A stretch of 64,000 nucleotides of DNA from Voacanga thouarsii (GCA_026120185.1 JANUWF010001101.1:6574001-6638000); one strand, 5' to 3'; counted from the first letter of the stretch, positions 1 to 12,518 are shown. Made by a program: numbers and translations. The notes: generated from the letters alone by a model not told the origin.

Positions 1-1242
1 TAAACTCATAGGGTGTAAGTGGGTATATAAAAGAAAAAGAGGTGCAGATGGAAAGATGAAAACCTTTAAAGTAAAGTTGGTTGCAAAAGGTTATACTCAT
101 AAAGAAGAGATCAATTATGAGAATACCTTTTCACCTGTTGCCATACTTAAATTCATATGCATTCTCTTGGCCATCACATATCATTATGATTATGAGATAT
201 GATAAATGGATGTCAAGACAATCTTTTTTAATGGCTATCTTAACGAAGACATCTATATAACTTAGCCTGAAGTTTTTGTTGCGAAAGGTCAAGAGCATAT
301 GGTCTGCAAGTTTAAGAAGTCCATTTATGAACTTAAACAAGCATCACGAGTATAGTACATACATTTTTATGAGAATATAAAGTCTTATGGTTTTATACAA
401 AACATGAATGACCTATGCGTGTATAGGAAGACAGATGGTAATAACGTATCGTTTATGGTACTTTATGTAGATGATATTCTACTTATTAGGAATGATATAT
501 GGACATTGTCATCTATAAATGTTTGGCTATCAAGTCAATTTAGTATGAAAAATATGGGAAAAACTGGTTACATTCTTGGAATAAAGCTTCTTAGAAATAG
601 GAAGTAAAAAATGTTAAACTTATCACAATCTACATAAATTGATAAGATATTAGTTGGGTTTAGCATGAATCAGTGTAAAGGGGTAATTATACCCTTTAGA
701 CACTAATTGACCTTATCTTCCAAACGGTGCCTTAAGATATAAGGGGAAAAAAAAAAAAAAAGAAAGGAAAGAATGAGTAAGATTTCCTATGCCTTGACAG
801 TGGGAAGTCTTATATATGCCATACTTTATACAAAGCCATATATCTGCTTTGCAGTAGGCATGGTTAGCAGGTATCAGTCAAACCCAGGAAAAGAACATTG
901 GCAAGTTGTAAAGTATATTCTCAAATACTTAAAGGGGGAATGAGAGATTATATTCTTGTTTACAGGGCCGATGACTTAGTTCCTACTGGTTACACAGACT
1001 CAGACTCCTAGGCAAATAAAAATGAAAGAAAATCCACTAGTTGATATATTTTCACTTTGTCTGGAGGGGCTATTTCATAGAAGAGTGTTAAGTAATCTTG
1101 CATTGCTGACTCTACCAAGGAAACTGAATGTGTGGCAGCTTCAGAAGCTCCTAAAGAAATGGTTTGGCTCTTAAAGTTCTTCACAGAACTTGAAATTATG
1201 CCATAAATGGACTTTCACAGTTTATTTAGTGAAGTGGAAGAT
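1..1242 (+). pseudogene. Decayed Ty1/copia pol 3' part (reverse transcriptase to RNase H), element E1
   Basis: The translated pieces follow copia reverse transcriptase and RNase H in order. GCKWVYKRKRGADGK lies at the extreme 5' end (about 8-55; an in-frame stop is at base 1), then LVAKGYTHKEEINYENTFSP, then MDVKTIFFNGYLNEDIY, then the catalytic YVDDI box within 404-607 (FMVLYVDDILLIRN). RNase H-like pieces follow from 775 (SYALTVGSLIYA, GYTDSDS, ADSTKETECVAASEA). The frame changes and carries many stops; several replace conserved Trp or Gln (for example the T*PE and DS*ANK positions). The gag, protease and integrase must lie left of the window. The coding remnant runs directly into a copia LTR, so this is the 3' end of one element. 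It is a dead pseudogene; the lineage within copia was not assigned. Confidence 0.9.
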
Positions 1243-2340
1243 CATTGGAATGTATGCCCAAAATAGACTATGCATTTTTGTATTTTGAAAATTAATAAAA
1301 GTTTCATTCATTAATGGTTATTTTTTTTTTACATATATTGCATATTAAAATTTAAGTGTGTTAGTAAATAATCTACGTAATTGGGTCATACTTTCACAGT
1401 AAGGTGTAAATTATGGGTTACTGACATATAAACGAAAAATTATTCTTAATCGATTGATGGAGTTGAGAACTTCATCAAAGTTTAGATCATTACACTATAG
1501 TTTTTAAATGGTGAATAGTTTACTTTTAACCAGTGAGTAGTCCACTCATACCGATAGTGTAAGTGTATTTAGAATATATAGAATTGGACCACACAATAAC
1601 AATCTTTATAAAAGTACTAAAATAAATAAAGATTGGTTTTATCGCAGCTACTGCGTAGATGAGTACCCTAAGACTTGAGTATAAGTTGGTAGTCTAGTGA
1701 AGTTGGACTTGTACACTTTGATATATGTTGGGTGAGGTTTTATTGCAAGGCCAATAACCTTGTACGTTAGATGTATAACTCTACTTAATTAAAACGGATT
1801 TATACAATAGAATTTTTATGCTTCATTACGTGAAGAAATCAACCCTATGTGATTGTCTGTGATAATCTAAATAATTTAGGGTTTTGAGAAACATGACTAA
1901 ATATGTACACTTTTGGATAGCTCTCTGTGATAAGTGGATACATATTGAAAGTCATGGATTATAAGACTAGCTATCAAAGGATGGTAGATGTTATTGAGAA
2001 ATGTGTTAGTACATTTTTCCTATCTCAATAATGGGTATTACGTAAAGAGTATTTTCGTCCTGTACATCGAAGATACTGCACTTGGAATATTATTCTCGGG
2101 GTTAATATTTTCATATAGTGATAAATAGAATATTTAAAATGATTAAAATACTACTATCTGTTAGCAGGGGTATTTTAATCATTTTAATAGCCTAGAATAA
2201 TATGTCTTGTGGTCCCCAAAGTAGCTCAAATAACCATGGTTAATTTGATTTACTATATGGGCTTATTGAGTGAATTTATTATTAGAAGAATTTTTTAGGG
2301 AATAATATAAGACATTTTTTTTTTCATAAATAGTGCATTT
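1243..2340 (+). repeat. 3' LTR of copia element E1 (start clear, end not resolved)
   Basis: A purine-rich tract (agtggaagat) at about 1233-1242 precedes a degenerate LTR start (CATTGGAATGTATGCCC, normally TGTTGGAAT). The sequence then follows, block for block, the LTR modules found at 22468-26131 (opposite strand) and 46283-50274. Shared blocks are the 'cacagtaaggt' block near 1395, 'accagtgagtagtccactca' near 1529, 'gagtataagttggt' near 1677 and 'ggtattttaatcatttta' near 2168. This identifies those LTR-only insertions as relatives of a copia element. The copy is strongly diverged. The LTR probably continues to about 2.9-3.1 kb, but no clear CA terminus or target-site duplication was found. 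Confidence 0.75.
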
Positions 2341-3148
2341 AATTTTGTAGTCATCAAGTATGTGATTTGATAATAAAATCCTATAACAAATACAATGATT
2401 ATTTTTAAATTGTCCCTGATCGATTATTATTAGTGGAACAATAATAAATTAAGATTAATATGTTTGTAACTTGATGGTTATGTTTTACTAGTCATGGATA
2501 TATGTGATATCAAGTTAAAACATAAATAAATGTTAGAGAACATTATATTAGACATGACCTACTGTGAAAGTACTTTATGAAACATGTCATAAGTACTTTC
2601 TAGCCATAATGATATTATAAGTCATTCAACCTGAATTCATCATAATTTTCTACTTAATAAATTTTATATTTTGACGTTGTCTAAAGTTGTGTCTAACCAT
2701 ATATAAATTAGACCACTGCTGAATATAGAATAAATTAGGGAGATGAATATGATTGATAATGAAGGAATTTGTCCCTCTCAATTTTAGAAGAGATGTCCAC
2801 GGGCCCCTTGATAAGTTAGACGGTTAAAATGCATGGCTGTATTCAAATATATCAATTTGAGATATTGATATCATTTGTTTGAATAGTTTACTATGAGATC
2901 AAGAAATAATTAAGTAAGTTTAATAAGGATGACATGCTCCATGCCTTATGCTTACTTTGGATATCGTGTGACAAAATGACAAAATATAAAATTGTGATTT
3001 GGTTCAAAGAGATCACTAATCTTCATTTAATTTGGATAGTTATAATGTTTTGTTAGAAACCGCTTATAACTTGTGGGCCATTTAAATGTGATTTGAGTAC
3101 ACTGCCGGTGTTAAATGAACCTATATGGTCACACATTAAGTTATTTTT
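2341..3148. other. AT-rich non-coding, probably remaining LTR sequence
   Basis: No open frame, RNA gene or recognisable motif is seen. The stretch around 2770-2810 (GTCCCTCTCAATTTTAG, then ACGGGCCCCTTGATAAG) has the look of a copia LTR interior. It may be the distal part of the E1 LTR or a second decayed LTR. Confidence 0.4.
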
Positions 3149-3832
3149 TTGGTAACCAGGTTCGATGTATCTGAAAATATGTATAGGTTAATCGAACCTA
3201 GAAAAATGATTAGATACAATGAATTTGGAAATATATCCACATTCTATGTATTTGTGTCTATAGATTTTATCATTGACTTTCCCAAGGTAAATGGTATGGT
3301 AAGTATTTTGATAGGTTTTCAAAATATGCAATTTTTACCCCTACATCAGAACCGTGTTTGATTGATATTGTTGCCGCATTATTCTTCAAGAATATTATCA
3401 AGTACTTTGGTCTTTCTAAGGACATTATCAATGACTAGGACCTCTATTCATTGGACGATCTAGACAATGATGTTCAAAATGTTGAGCTTAGAACTCAATT
3501 TCTCCACTACTGCTTATCTACAAATTGATAGCCAAACAAAGAGAATCAATAGCTTGTAAAAGGAGTACTTGAGGTAGTATGTGATAACAAGTTAGAAAAA
3601 TTGGACAATTGTTAAATGTGACTTAATTTTGCTACAACCTTCACAAGTCTTCAATATCGGCCATATTTCTTTTGAGCTGGTTAACAAATAATAACTTATG
3701 GCCTCAAATCACTATCCAACATAGTATCAACAAATGTTTTGTAGTCTACAAACTTGCTTAGGTAAAGTAAGAATTGATAGACGAAGCTAAAGATAGTCTA
3801 GCTATTACTTAGTTTTTGATGAAGAAGCATAT
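3149..3832 (+). pseudogene. Ty3/gypsy integrase core fragment
   Basis: The first frame (3149-3361) reads SIDFIIDFPKVNGMVSIL, the start of a gypsy integrase catalytic core. After a frameshift near 3310 the next frame continues DRFSKYAIFTPTSEPCLID, then FFKNIIKYFGLSKDIIND, a stop, and DLYS, matching the usual region around the second catalytic Asp. Further stops follow. Only part of the integrase survives. The Athila-like LTR (E2) begins directly after it, so E2 probably landed in or beside this older fragment. The DFPKVNG wording resembles chromovirus (Reina or Tekay) integrases rather than Athila, but this is a weak assignment. Confidence 0.75.
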
Positions 3833-5442
3833 TGATGAGTGTCTATTGTACATGTATTTTATACATCATTTGCACTAAAATTGTGAAAAAAATGTATTTT
3901 AGATTGCTACTTAATCCCTTATTTTTTTTCTTGTTTTATATAGGATGAAAAAGTTGAGATTAGATAATGATTCAAAGAGAAAAATAATTGAAAAGAACTA
4001 AAATGAAGAGTCACGGCGCCGTGCCCCTCATACTATATGCAACTGTGCAGCTTCAGAATTTCAGAAGTCAATATTTTAGGAGTCGATGGCGACATACCCA
4101 TCACCTTGTACGATGCTGTGCGTTATCAGGATGCAGAAAATGCAGAACATCTAGAGCTCCACAGTGTCATGACAATCATTGTCCACGTCACTGTGCATCA
4201 TTCCTGTACATAGTAATAGTTAATCACATGACGTCGTTGAAAGTTAGAATTAGAAGATCAAAGCATACATGGTGCCATGCAGGTCATTTCCAATGCGTTG
4301 TGCAGTATCGTAGATTACCTTATATTCTGCAGAATTTTAGGGATTCGAGATAGAACCTATAAATACCTTATTTTCTGAGAGTCTAAGAGGGTGCCACCCA
4401 CAAAAATCATCTGAGAGACCTCGTGGAATTATACAAGAAAGAGAAGAGAAGAGAAAATTAAGGAAGATTCGAGGAAGAAGGAGTAATTCCAAAAGAAGAT
4501 TACAAAATAGAAAAGAAACATTATCTATGAGTTTTCTCTCTCTCCTTTTGTGATTTGATTTAGTAGCTATGGGATTTATTTAATTTGAGATGTAATTAAA
4601 GGGTTGTACCATAATTTACTCTTGTATTGGATGTTTATTTGATTAATTAATGTCTATTTTGAGTAATTTATCACTTAGGTTTAATTGATTAAATTAGTTT
4701 ATTGGGTAATTTTCTTATATTGAGCTTGAGAAAGGATTTGTGAGATGGATTCCCTTTTATGTTAATTTAATAGATTTGTTTTCTCTTCATGAACTTGAGA
4801 AATGATTTAAGAGATTTAGAACTAAGTAATAGATGAGGTTTTGGGGTCACCTAAAGATAGGGATTTTAGGAATTTTTGGTTTGTACTTATATTTCCTTAA
4901 TTTTATGTATCATTGAGTTTGATTTGTATGATAGAGATATTTATAAGTTGTATCCTAGGATAAAAGATTCATTACTCGAGAGAAAGTGGATTTTACTTTA
5001 TTTTAGAAATCTTCCTAATGCTTGGATTTAATATCAATTAATTGAGTGATATTTATTCTTTGAGTATTCTTGAAGGAATTCTTGTTTTAGTATATGACCA
5101 ATCTCCTTTTCTTACTTGAATCTTGCCTTGTGATCTTTTAATATTTACCTTGAGAATTGGATTGATGTATTTGTGTGGTACTCTCTTGTCCTTAACAGTA
5201 GTAATTAGCCGTTTTACTTCTTGTTTTGGTTGATTGAACAATAGAATTCAAGTGGAAGTAAGAGTAATTGATCTCGTTCTTAAGGGTCTTCGATACTTAC
5301 CAACTACACTTTATATTACATGATACGTATACTTACCTAAATATATGTGTATGTGAGTTAAATTGATATTTTATTTTAAAATTTGATTAAGCATTGGATC
5401 TATTTTCTAAAATATAGCACTAGCACAAACATCACATAAACA
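3833..5442 (+). repeat. 5' LTR of Athila-like element E2
   Basis: It begins TGATGAGTGTCTATTG and ends AAACA just before the primer-binding site. The start matches the 3' LTR start at 11034 (TGGTGAGTTTCTATTG), and later parts match 21562-22467 and 26132-26598. It holds a TATAAATA box at 4358-4365. It also holds an unusual GC-rich patch at 4012-4030 (ACGGCGCCGTGCCCC) and further GTGC/CACG-rich stretches to 4200. ORFs reported in it (for example 3988-4353) have no family resemblance and are treated as noise. Confidence 0.85.
4358..4365 (+). promoter_or_regulatory. Probable LTR promoter TATA box (E2 5' LTR)
   Basis: TATAAATA lies in the context CCTATAAATACC. The same box stands at 22003-22010 in the displaced 3' LTR, which supports a functional origin. 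Transcription would start about 30 bp downstream. Confidence 0.55.
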
Positions 5443-5448
5443 AGGTTT

Positions 5449-5466
5449 TGGTACTGTTGCCGAGGA
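5449..5466 (+). other. Primer-binding site of E2 (tRNA-Asp type, degenerate)
   Basis: TGGTACTGTTGCCGAGGA lies seven bases after the LTR end. It is a decayed form of TGGCGCCGTTGCCGGGGA, the site complementary to the 3' end of plant tRNA-Asp that is usual in Athila elements. E5 (34125) and E6 (44777-44795) carry the same type. Confidence 0.7.
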
Positions 5467-5696
5467 TCGGTTGTCAATATTTCAAAAACACTTGAGTTTT
5501 ATTAATTCAGTCATTTTTATCTTGTGTATATATTTAATTTTGATTTTTATTTGGCCGTTGATTGATTTTCTATTTTAGGATAGTAAATTTTAGAATTGTT
5601 TTATTGATCTTTTGTGCATATTTTTATTGTGATCCTTTTATTTCAGTTTTGAGGAATTTTGATTGAGTTTTAATTGTTCTTTCCATTTGTTTCATT

Positions 5697-7062
5697 TTGA
5701 AGGGTATATTTTTAGGAGAGTTGATACAAATGTCTTGGGATATGTATCAAAAAGATCAAGTGTATTTTGAAGAATATAGGGAGTATGAGATAAATTCGAT
5801 TATTGAAGTGCGATTTGTGGACTTTGTCATTATAGTAAATAAGCATTTTCAAATAATGGATGAGTTGCTTATGAAACAAGGAGTTTTACTTGCAAAATTG
5901 GATCTTCAACTTGGACAATTGGCAAAGACAATTCAAAAGGATAATAGGGTAAAATAAAAAATAAACGTGCCCAAGCAGTCTCAGTGAAGCCTAAACAAAC
6001 AAAAGAGAAGTGACGCCGTACACTGTGACCGAGCCGGTGCCATGCAACCATCCAGAAATTGAGAAAGTCAATTCAAAAGTATCAATATTCACTCCTTCTA
6101 TTCCATATCCAAAAAAATTGAGAAAGAAGAAGGATGATCAATAGTTTTGTAAATTTTTGACATTTTTAAGCAAGTGCATATAAATCTTCCATTGGTTGAA
6201 ACTTTAGCCCAAATGCCCAAGAATGCTAAATTCTTCAAGGATGTCTTGTCAAATAAAAGGAAACTTGAATAGTTATCTCTTGTGACCCTAAATGAGGATT
6301 GCTCTGCCATATTACAATGTAAGGAGGTATTACCAAAAAATTGAAGGATCCAAGAAGTTTTTCTATCCCTTACATGATTGGAAATATTACTTTTAGTACT
6401 ACATTGGCTAATCTAGGCATTAGTACAAACTTATTACCATATGCTACTTTTAAAAAGTTAGGTTTAGGTGAACCAACCCCTACTAGCATGAGTATTTAAT
6501 TTGCAAATAGATCAATAAAATATCCTAGAGGTATTGTTGAAGATGTATTTGTCTTGTCAAAGTAGACATATTTATTTTTCTGGTGGACTTTGTCATTCTT
6601 GATGTGGTTGAAGATTCTAAAATTTCTTTGATTTTGGGACGCCCGTTTCTTGCTATCCCTAGAGCTCTTATAGATGTTCATGGAAGAAAGTTAACATTGA
6701 GAGTAGAGAATGAAGAAGTTTCCATTAGTCTTTATGAGGGTATGAAGTATTCTTCTATGCAAGATTATTCTTGTTTTATGGCTGAAATGTTTGAGGAGTG
6801 CATTGATGATTTTGTACACAAACACTTTGTTGAAAGATCATGGATTGCACAGTGGATAGAAGTTGATGAAGTAGAAACAAAAGATCAATTGAGACAAGAA
6901 TTTTTAACACAAGTTGAAAGTTGTAAGGATAAGCCTAAATCAGAAAATTTTAAATTTATTGAGAAATCAAGCCTTAGAAGGATGAGACTATCTATAGAAG
7001 ACCCACCAGAGTTGGAATTGAAAGAGTTACCCAACTATTTGGAATATGCATTTTTGGCATAA
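5697..7062 (+). pseudogene. Athila-like gag C-terminus and protease
   Basis: Pieces in three frames cover a helical gag tail (5697-5957, with LLAKLDLQLGQLAKTI) and a gag/protease linker (about 6090-6300, with PLVETLAQMPKNAKFFKDVL). An open protease-to-RT-leader frame follows at 6583-7062. The latter has FVILDVVEDSKISLILGRPF, which is the C-terminal half of a retropepsin (ILGRPF flap/end motif), and ends with the RT leader (PPELELKELPNYLEYAFLA). The N-terminal catalytic Asp region was not found in an open frame. The 159-codon piece is the longest intact frame of the element. N-terminal gag is missing or unrecognisable in 5467-5696. Confidence 0.8.
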
Positions 7063-8440
7063 GGTAACAAATTGTTGGTGGTCATTGCCCAAAATTTAAA
7101 GGAAGAACAAAAACTACAATTGGTTTAAGTTTTGCAATAGTATAAGCAAGCAATATCATGGAAGCTCAACGAAAGAAGTAGTAAAGGGAGAAGTAATTAT
7201 TAAACTATTGGATGCAGGTATTGTATATCTTATTTCAGACAACATGTAAGTAAGCCTTGCATAGGTAGTACCTAAGAAGGGATGTATGACTGTGGCTCCT
7301 AATGAGGAAAATGAGCTTATTCCTATAAGGCTTGTCACAAGGTGAAGGATGTGTATTGATTACAAGAAATTGAATGAAACTACAAGAAATGATTATTTTC
7401 CTCTTTTTTTTATTGATTAGATACCAGGAATGTTACCTGGGCATATGTATTACTGCTTCCTTGATGGATTTTCTGGCTACTTATAAATTCCCATAACTCC
7501 CGAAGATCAGGAGAAAGTTACTTTTATTTGCCATTTTGGTACTTTTGCCTACCGATGTATGCCTTTTGGACTCTGCAATAGGCCTAGGACATTTCAAAGA
7601 TGTATGATGTCAGTTTTTGAAGGATTAGTGGGAGAGATAATGGAGTTGTTCAAAGATGAGTTCTTAATATTTGGGGATTTCTTTGAGCTGTGTTTGAAAA
7701 TTTTGGATCGAGTACTATAGCAATATAAGGAACAAATCTTGTACTCAATTGGGAAAAGTGTTATTTTATGGTAAAAAAAGGGCATTGTCTTGGGACATAA
7801 GATTTCACAACAAGGAATTGAGGTTGATAGAGCCAAGATTGAATTGATCAAGAAGCTCTCTCCGCTAATTTCTGTGAAAGCTATTAGAAGTTTCTTAGGG
7901 CATGTAGGTTTCTACTGAAGATTCATCCTGGACTTTTTAAAGATCTCAAAGCCTTTGACTTCCCTACTAGAGAAATACACCCCATTTAATTTTAATGACA
8001 AGTATTTAGTTACGTTCAATCTTCTGAAGTAAAAACTCATTAATTCATCTATTTTGGTGTCACCTGATTAGTCACTTCCTTTTAAGTTGATGTGTGATGC
8101 CAGTAATTTTGTATTGGGCGAAGACATGGGAGGAATTTTCAGCCTATTTATTATGCAAGAAAGACTCTTATAGCAGAACAAGCAAATTACACCATCACTG
8201 AGAAGAAGTTGCTTGCCATTGTCTTTGTTTTTGATAAATTTCACTCATATTTTGTTTTATCTAAAGTCATTATTTACATTGACCATTGTGCATTAAAGTA
8301 CCTCATTTCTAAACGTAGTTCTAAACCTCGACTAATTTGTTAGGTATTGTTGTTGTAGGAATTTAATTTGGGGATCAAAGACAAGAAAGGCGTTGAAAAT
8401 TTAGTTGCAGACCACTTGTCAAGACTCTAGAGCCCTCACT
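7063..8440 (+). pseudogene. Athila-like reverse transcriptase and RNase H
   Basis: Without stops the frame reads LLDAGIVYLISD, then VPKKGCMTV, RMCIDYKKLNETTRNDYFPL (the conserved CIDYRKLN region), GYL.IPITPEDQEKVTFICHF and GTFAYRCMPFGLCN. The active-site box, normally F/YMDDF, is altered to FKDEFLIFGD (about 7648-7680), so catalysis is lost. RNase H pieces follow (LVTFNLLK, FKLMCDASNFVLG near 8090, then LADHLSR-like VADHLSRL near 8400). There are at least a dozen stops and frameshifts. It is clearly a gypsy RT of the Athila group by order and wording. Confidence 0.85.
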
Positions 8441-8639
8441 CAGAATCACTTGAGAAGAAAGAAATTCATGATACATTCCTAAATGAGCAATTACTTTGGG
8501 TTAAAAGTAAGACCGTCTCTACTCTTTGATTTGCTGACTTTACTAACTTCTTAGGAGCAGGGATTGTCCCGAAGACCTTTACATGCCAACAAAAAAAGAA
8601 GTTCTTTTCTAACATTAAGTACTATTTTTTAGGAGAAAC

Positions 8640-9760
8640 CCTTGTTGGAGTTGAGAATATTCTGATACACTGCCATGAAAGACTTGCTGGGGGCAATTAC
8701 CAAGCTAACAGAACTGTGAAGAAAGTGCTAGAATGTCGATTTTTCTAGCCATCAATATTCAAGGATACACAGACTTGTGAAAAACTGTGATAGGTGTCAA
8801 CATACAGCAAACATCTCTAAGGCTCATGAGATATCTCTTACAATTTTTCAAGCATGCGAGATTTTTTATTGTTGGGGGATTGACTTTATGGAACCCTTTC
8901 CTAATTCATTTGGGAACAAGTATATTTTGGTTGTAGTAGATTATGTTTCTAAATGGGTTAAGGTACAAGCTTTACCAACAAACGATGCTTGGTGATAAAA
9001 TTTCTTAAGAAGTTGGTTACTAGATTTGGAGTCCTTAGAGTTCCCATTAGTGATAAATGGACGCACATTTGCAATAGCCAGTTGGAGAAGGTACTTAAAC
9101 GTTTAGGTATATCTCATAAGTTTGCTACCCCATATCATCCCTAAACTAGTAGTCAGGTTGAGGTAACTAACATAGAGATCAAGAGGATTTTAGAAAAAGC
9201 GGTAAGTCACACAAGAAAATATTAAAGTGAAAAGTTGGATGAAACACTTTGGGCATATAGGATAGCTTATAAGACTCCTATTGGCACCACCCCGTATAGA
9301 TTAGTTTATGGAAAATCCTATCATCTACTAATAGAGATTAAACATAAAGCTTTTTGGGCCATTAAACTGATAAACTTTAATTTGAATGTTGTAGGGAATA
9401 AGAGAATGTTACAGTTAAATGAACTGGAGGAGTGGAGAAATGAGGCATATAAAAATTCAAGAATTTATAAAGACGAAGTGAAGAAATGGCATGAGTAACA
9501 TATCTCCTATGGTAGGGAATTTAAGGAAGGTAATAGAGTGTTTATGTACAATTTAAGACTTACATTGTTTTTTTAGGGAAGTTCAAGTCTAGATGGTCGG
9601 GACCATTTGTAGCGCACAAGATTTTCCTTTATGGCACTATAGAAATCTCTCTTCCAGAGAAGGGGACCTTTAAAGTAAATGAAAACCGGTTAAAGCTATA
9701 TTTGGGGGAGGATTTTAGAGATATGGAAAGGGCTTTTGCCATTGTATATGCATTTGAGGA
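8640..9760 (+). pseudogene. Athila-like integrase
   Basis: The zinc-binding region is partly seen (CDRCQ at about 8785). The catalytic core has [20 protein letters not shown] (first Asp), then LRVPISDKWTHICN (second Asp region), then SQVEVTNIEIKRILEK (the Glu). The C-terminal part reads LDETLWAYRIAYKTPIGTTP and continues to about 9500 with ELEEWRNEAYKNSRIYKDEV. After 9500 the frame is broken by stops. The key D, D and E positions are readable, but frameshifts near 9000 and stops at 9142 and 9224 disable the protein. Confidence 0.85.
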
Positions 9761-9770
9761 CTTCACTTAT

Positions 9771-11033
9771 TAGCTTGCTTTTCTTATTTTATTTTTCTTG
9801 TTCAATAAATTTTAATTGTTATATGTTGTTTTAAATCTTATCCTTTGAATTATTATATTTTTCTTTTCATTTTATAGGCTAGCAGACTATGATGAAATCT
9901 TGATTCACTTATCTTCCAATGAAGAATTCGAGATTTTATTCACTTGGGAAGTATTATTCTCATTTTATCCTCCTTATTATTTTTAGTCCCATTACATACA
10001 TTCACATTGCATATTTCATTGGCCAATGAGGAAATTATCCATTTTAAATGTGCGGAAGAGATTAAAGTGTATTTTTTGCAAGATTATTGCCGGTGTTTTT
10101 TTTTTTAGGGATGGAAAGGGATGGAATTGGTTTTTGACAATTTAAGCTAAATTTTTTTCCCCCCAATTTTTAGCTTATTTTGAATGCCTTTTGGAATTGC
10201 TATTCTTTTTTCTTTTTTTTTTTCATGAGAACTTGGAATAAGTTTATTTTAATTGGATATACTTAGATAACTGTATATATTTGATGTGATATAGATTAGA
10301 TCTTGAGAATTTAGCTTAATCTTATTTATGTTTTGGTAAACATGGTAAAATTTTATTTCTTAGGAATGGATATGAAACTTGTGATAAAATTTAAGTAAGG
10401 AATCCTGACTTATTTATATTCTATAACCTTCTAGCTAATCCTTATTCCAGGATTTAAGTAAATGTGGATTGGGGCAAAAATACGAGGGAAATGAGTAAAG
10501 TAATGTAATTGCTAAAATTCATTCACTATATCTTTATTAGACAATTGCATTACCTTACCATAGAAAGAAAATGAAATTAGAGGGTAATGTAAAAGTTAAT
10601 TTTTTTTTTCATTTTATCTCAATTAGGCGATTATATTACCCTACAAAAGTGAGTATATAGACCAATCCTCTATTTATTACTTGGAATGCAGTAACTTTTG
10701 GAAGTCTGAGAACTTAAGTAGCTTATACTTACATAAATCACTTGAGTCGTATTCTTAACTTAGGAAATGAGATGACACTTGTTGAATAGAAATAGATTTG
10801 TTTAATCCAACTTCGATGGCTCTAGTTTTATCTATTCAAATATACATATTTACACGAGTTTAGCTTAATTGAATGATCTTGAACTAAATTCTAATCTCAA
10901 TAGAAAATGACTATCTTTTCCATTAGGAGTCATTGTTCCAAAAATCTACTCTTGTTTTTTATACTTTTTGCTTGGATTACTTTTAATTTTGATATTTTGC
11001 TTGAGGATAAGTAAAAGCTTAAGCGTGGAGGAG
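9771..11033 (+). other. Post-pol non-coding region of E2, ending in the polypurine tract
   Basis: Athila elements often carry an env-like ORF here; none is recognisable. The stretch has poly-T runs and a near-repeated motif (ATTAGACAATTGCATTACC at 10537 and ATTAGGCGATTATATTACC at 10623, part of a weak tandem duplication). At 11001-11033 stands TTGAGGATAAGTAAAAGC, then AAGCGTGGAGGAG, the polypurine tract directly before the 3' LTR. The same TTGAGGA.AAGYAAAG motif precedes the LTRs of E5 and E6. Confidence 0.6.
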
Positions 11034-11118
11034 TGGTGAGTTTCTATTGTATACATATTTTATACATTTTGTACTTAAATTGTGAAAAAAATGTATTCTA
11101 AATTGCTACTTAATCCCC
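11034..11118 (+). repeat. E2 3' LTR, first piece
   Basis: TGGTGAGTTTCTATTG to TTAATCCCC matches the start of the 5' LTR at 3833-3920. It is cut at 11118 by copia element E3, whose 5-bp target duplication TCCCC is at 11114-11118 and again at 21562-21566. Confidence 0.9.
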
Positions 11119-12454
11119 TGTTAGCCCAAATGGCATTCTTTTATATTTTGATTTATGACAAACATCGATATGGACTAAAATGTATATTTATATATGATAG
11201 AATTTTTGGATATGATATGTTTGACCTCGATTCTTCAAAGTCTTGCAAATAAGATTGCTAAACAACTCATGGTCGATAGAGTTTAAAAAGAATAATCAAA
11301 TGAATATCTAATCCAAAGAAGTTGCATATCTTGAAGACTTTTTGAAGAAATATAGACTAGGAACTTATAGTTAAGGTATTATTTGTATTGCTTATGTCTT
11401 TTTACTTTAAATTCAATTTATTTCACATTGAAGCACATAAAAATAATTTCAAACAAGAATTTTTTTTTTAATCTAGGTTTCACAAAAACTTGGATGAGTA
11501 GTTTTAGATGGACTTTTAAATCTAAAACACCCATCCAATAATCTGTAACATTTCAAAATATACCTTTGGGCATATATCGTTGTTTTGGATGCACATTTTA
11601 GGCGTACATTCTTCCGATTAGTTAGTCCAAAATTCTGAAAATTCTAGCAGCAAAAAATAGCCGTTACTAGCCGTTGGCATTTTACCCCTATAAAAGCCCT
11701 TTAAACACGATTTTCAGTAGGAAATTTGTACAAACACTTTCAGAAACACTATAAGACTTTCAAAAAATAAGAATCCCTCATCTACATTATGTTTTAAAAT
11801 GAACTTTATTATTCCAAAGATAAAAAAAGTACAGGTACTGGGATAATTTAAAATTTGCTCAATCTGTGAGTTATTTCTGTCATTCTCTTAAATTTGATTT
11901 GTATTAAGATTTGAAAAGTAAAACCCACTTAGGATGAGCCTTGATTGTTTGAGTTTAAAGAGGTTGAGTATAAAACCAAGTGTGATGATCCTCTTGTATA
12001 AGATTGGTGTTGCCGCTCACTATTGATTTGGAAAAAAGATTTTAGTGGTTGTGTTGAAATCCTTAAGTGTGTACTTAAGTTAGTGGATGTAGATTATTTG
12101 AGGATTAAACCACTACAAATCATTGTATTTATTCTTATATTTATGCCTGCGTTTTTTCTATTCATCTGACTTGAAAGCATTACACCCTTCCTTGCATTCA
12201 TTGATTTGATTAAAGGCTTTTATGTAGTTGAGTGAAACTGTTATTGTTGCTTTATCTACTCATCTTAAATATAGATATTCTTTCCATCATTTAGTGGAGT
12301 TTTGAAAGTTCTTTAGCAGCACATTTAAAGCTGCATGGATAATCTGTTTTTGGCACACCTACTTTGTTGGTTCTCATTTTAAATTTTTTAGAAGATTTTT
12401 AAAATTTACATTTGTTTTCCATAAACCTTATTTACCCCCCTCTAAGGTTTCTTA
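11119..12454 (+). repeat. E3 5' LTR
   Basis: TGTTAGCCCAAATGGCATTC to AAGGTTTCTTA, paired with 20356-21561. The terminal CA has decayed to TA. A TATAAAAG box lies at 11689-11696 (CCCCTATAAAAGCCC) and is conserved at 20787-20794 in the other LTR. Confidence 0.9.
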
Positions 12455-12455
12455 A

Positions 12456-12468
12456 TTGGTATAAGAGC
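12456..12468 (+). other. E3 primer-binding site (initiator tRNA-Met)
   Basis: TTGGTATAAGAGC stands one base after the 5' LTR. It differs by one base from the usual copia site TTGGTATCAGAGC. Confidence 0.85.
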
Positions 12469-12518
12469 TTTGGTCTATATTCTGATTGGTCTAACAGTCT
12501 TGTAGGAAAAGGTTCGAA

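Larger units (their letters stand above)
3833..11118 (+). mobile_element. Athila-like gypsy retrotransposon E2, body up to its first interruption
   Basis: The element has a 5' LTR (3833-5442), a degenerate tRNA-Asp-type primer-binding site, gag/protease, RT/RNase H, integrase, a long post-pol region, a polypurine tract (11021-11033) and the start of the 3' LTR at 11034. The 3' LTR continues at 21562-22467 and 26132-26598, split by two later insertions, and is then truncated. All domains are in the gypsy order protease-RT-RNase H-integrase, and the best-preserved wording (DETLWAYRIAYKTPIGTT, KSYHLLIEIKHKAFWAIK) is typical of Athila integrases. Stops and frameshifts are everywhere, so it cannot move by itself. 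Its outer target-site duplication cannot be tested because the 3' LTR end is missing. Confidence 0.85.

Noticed and set aside
3988..4353. 121-codon ORF rich in Arg, His and Cys in the E2 5' LTR
   Set aside because: It lies inside an LTR across the promoter region, is not conserved as a frame in the 3' LTR copy (where 21513-21917 is a different, longer reading) and matches no family.
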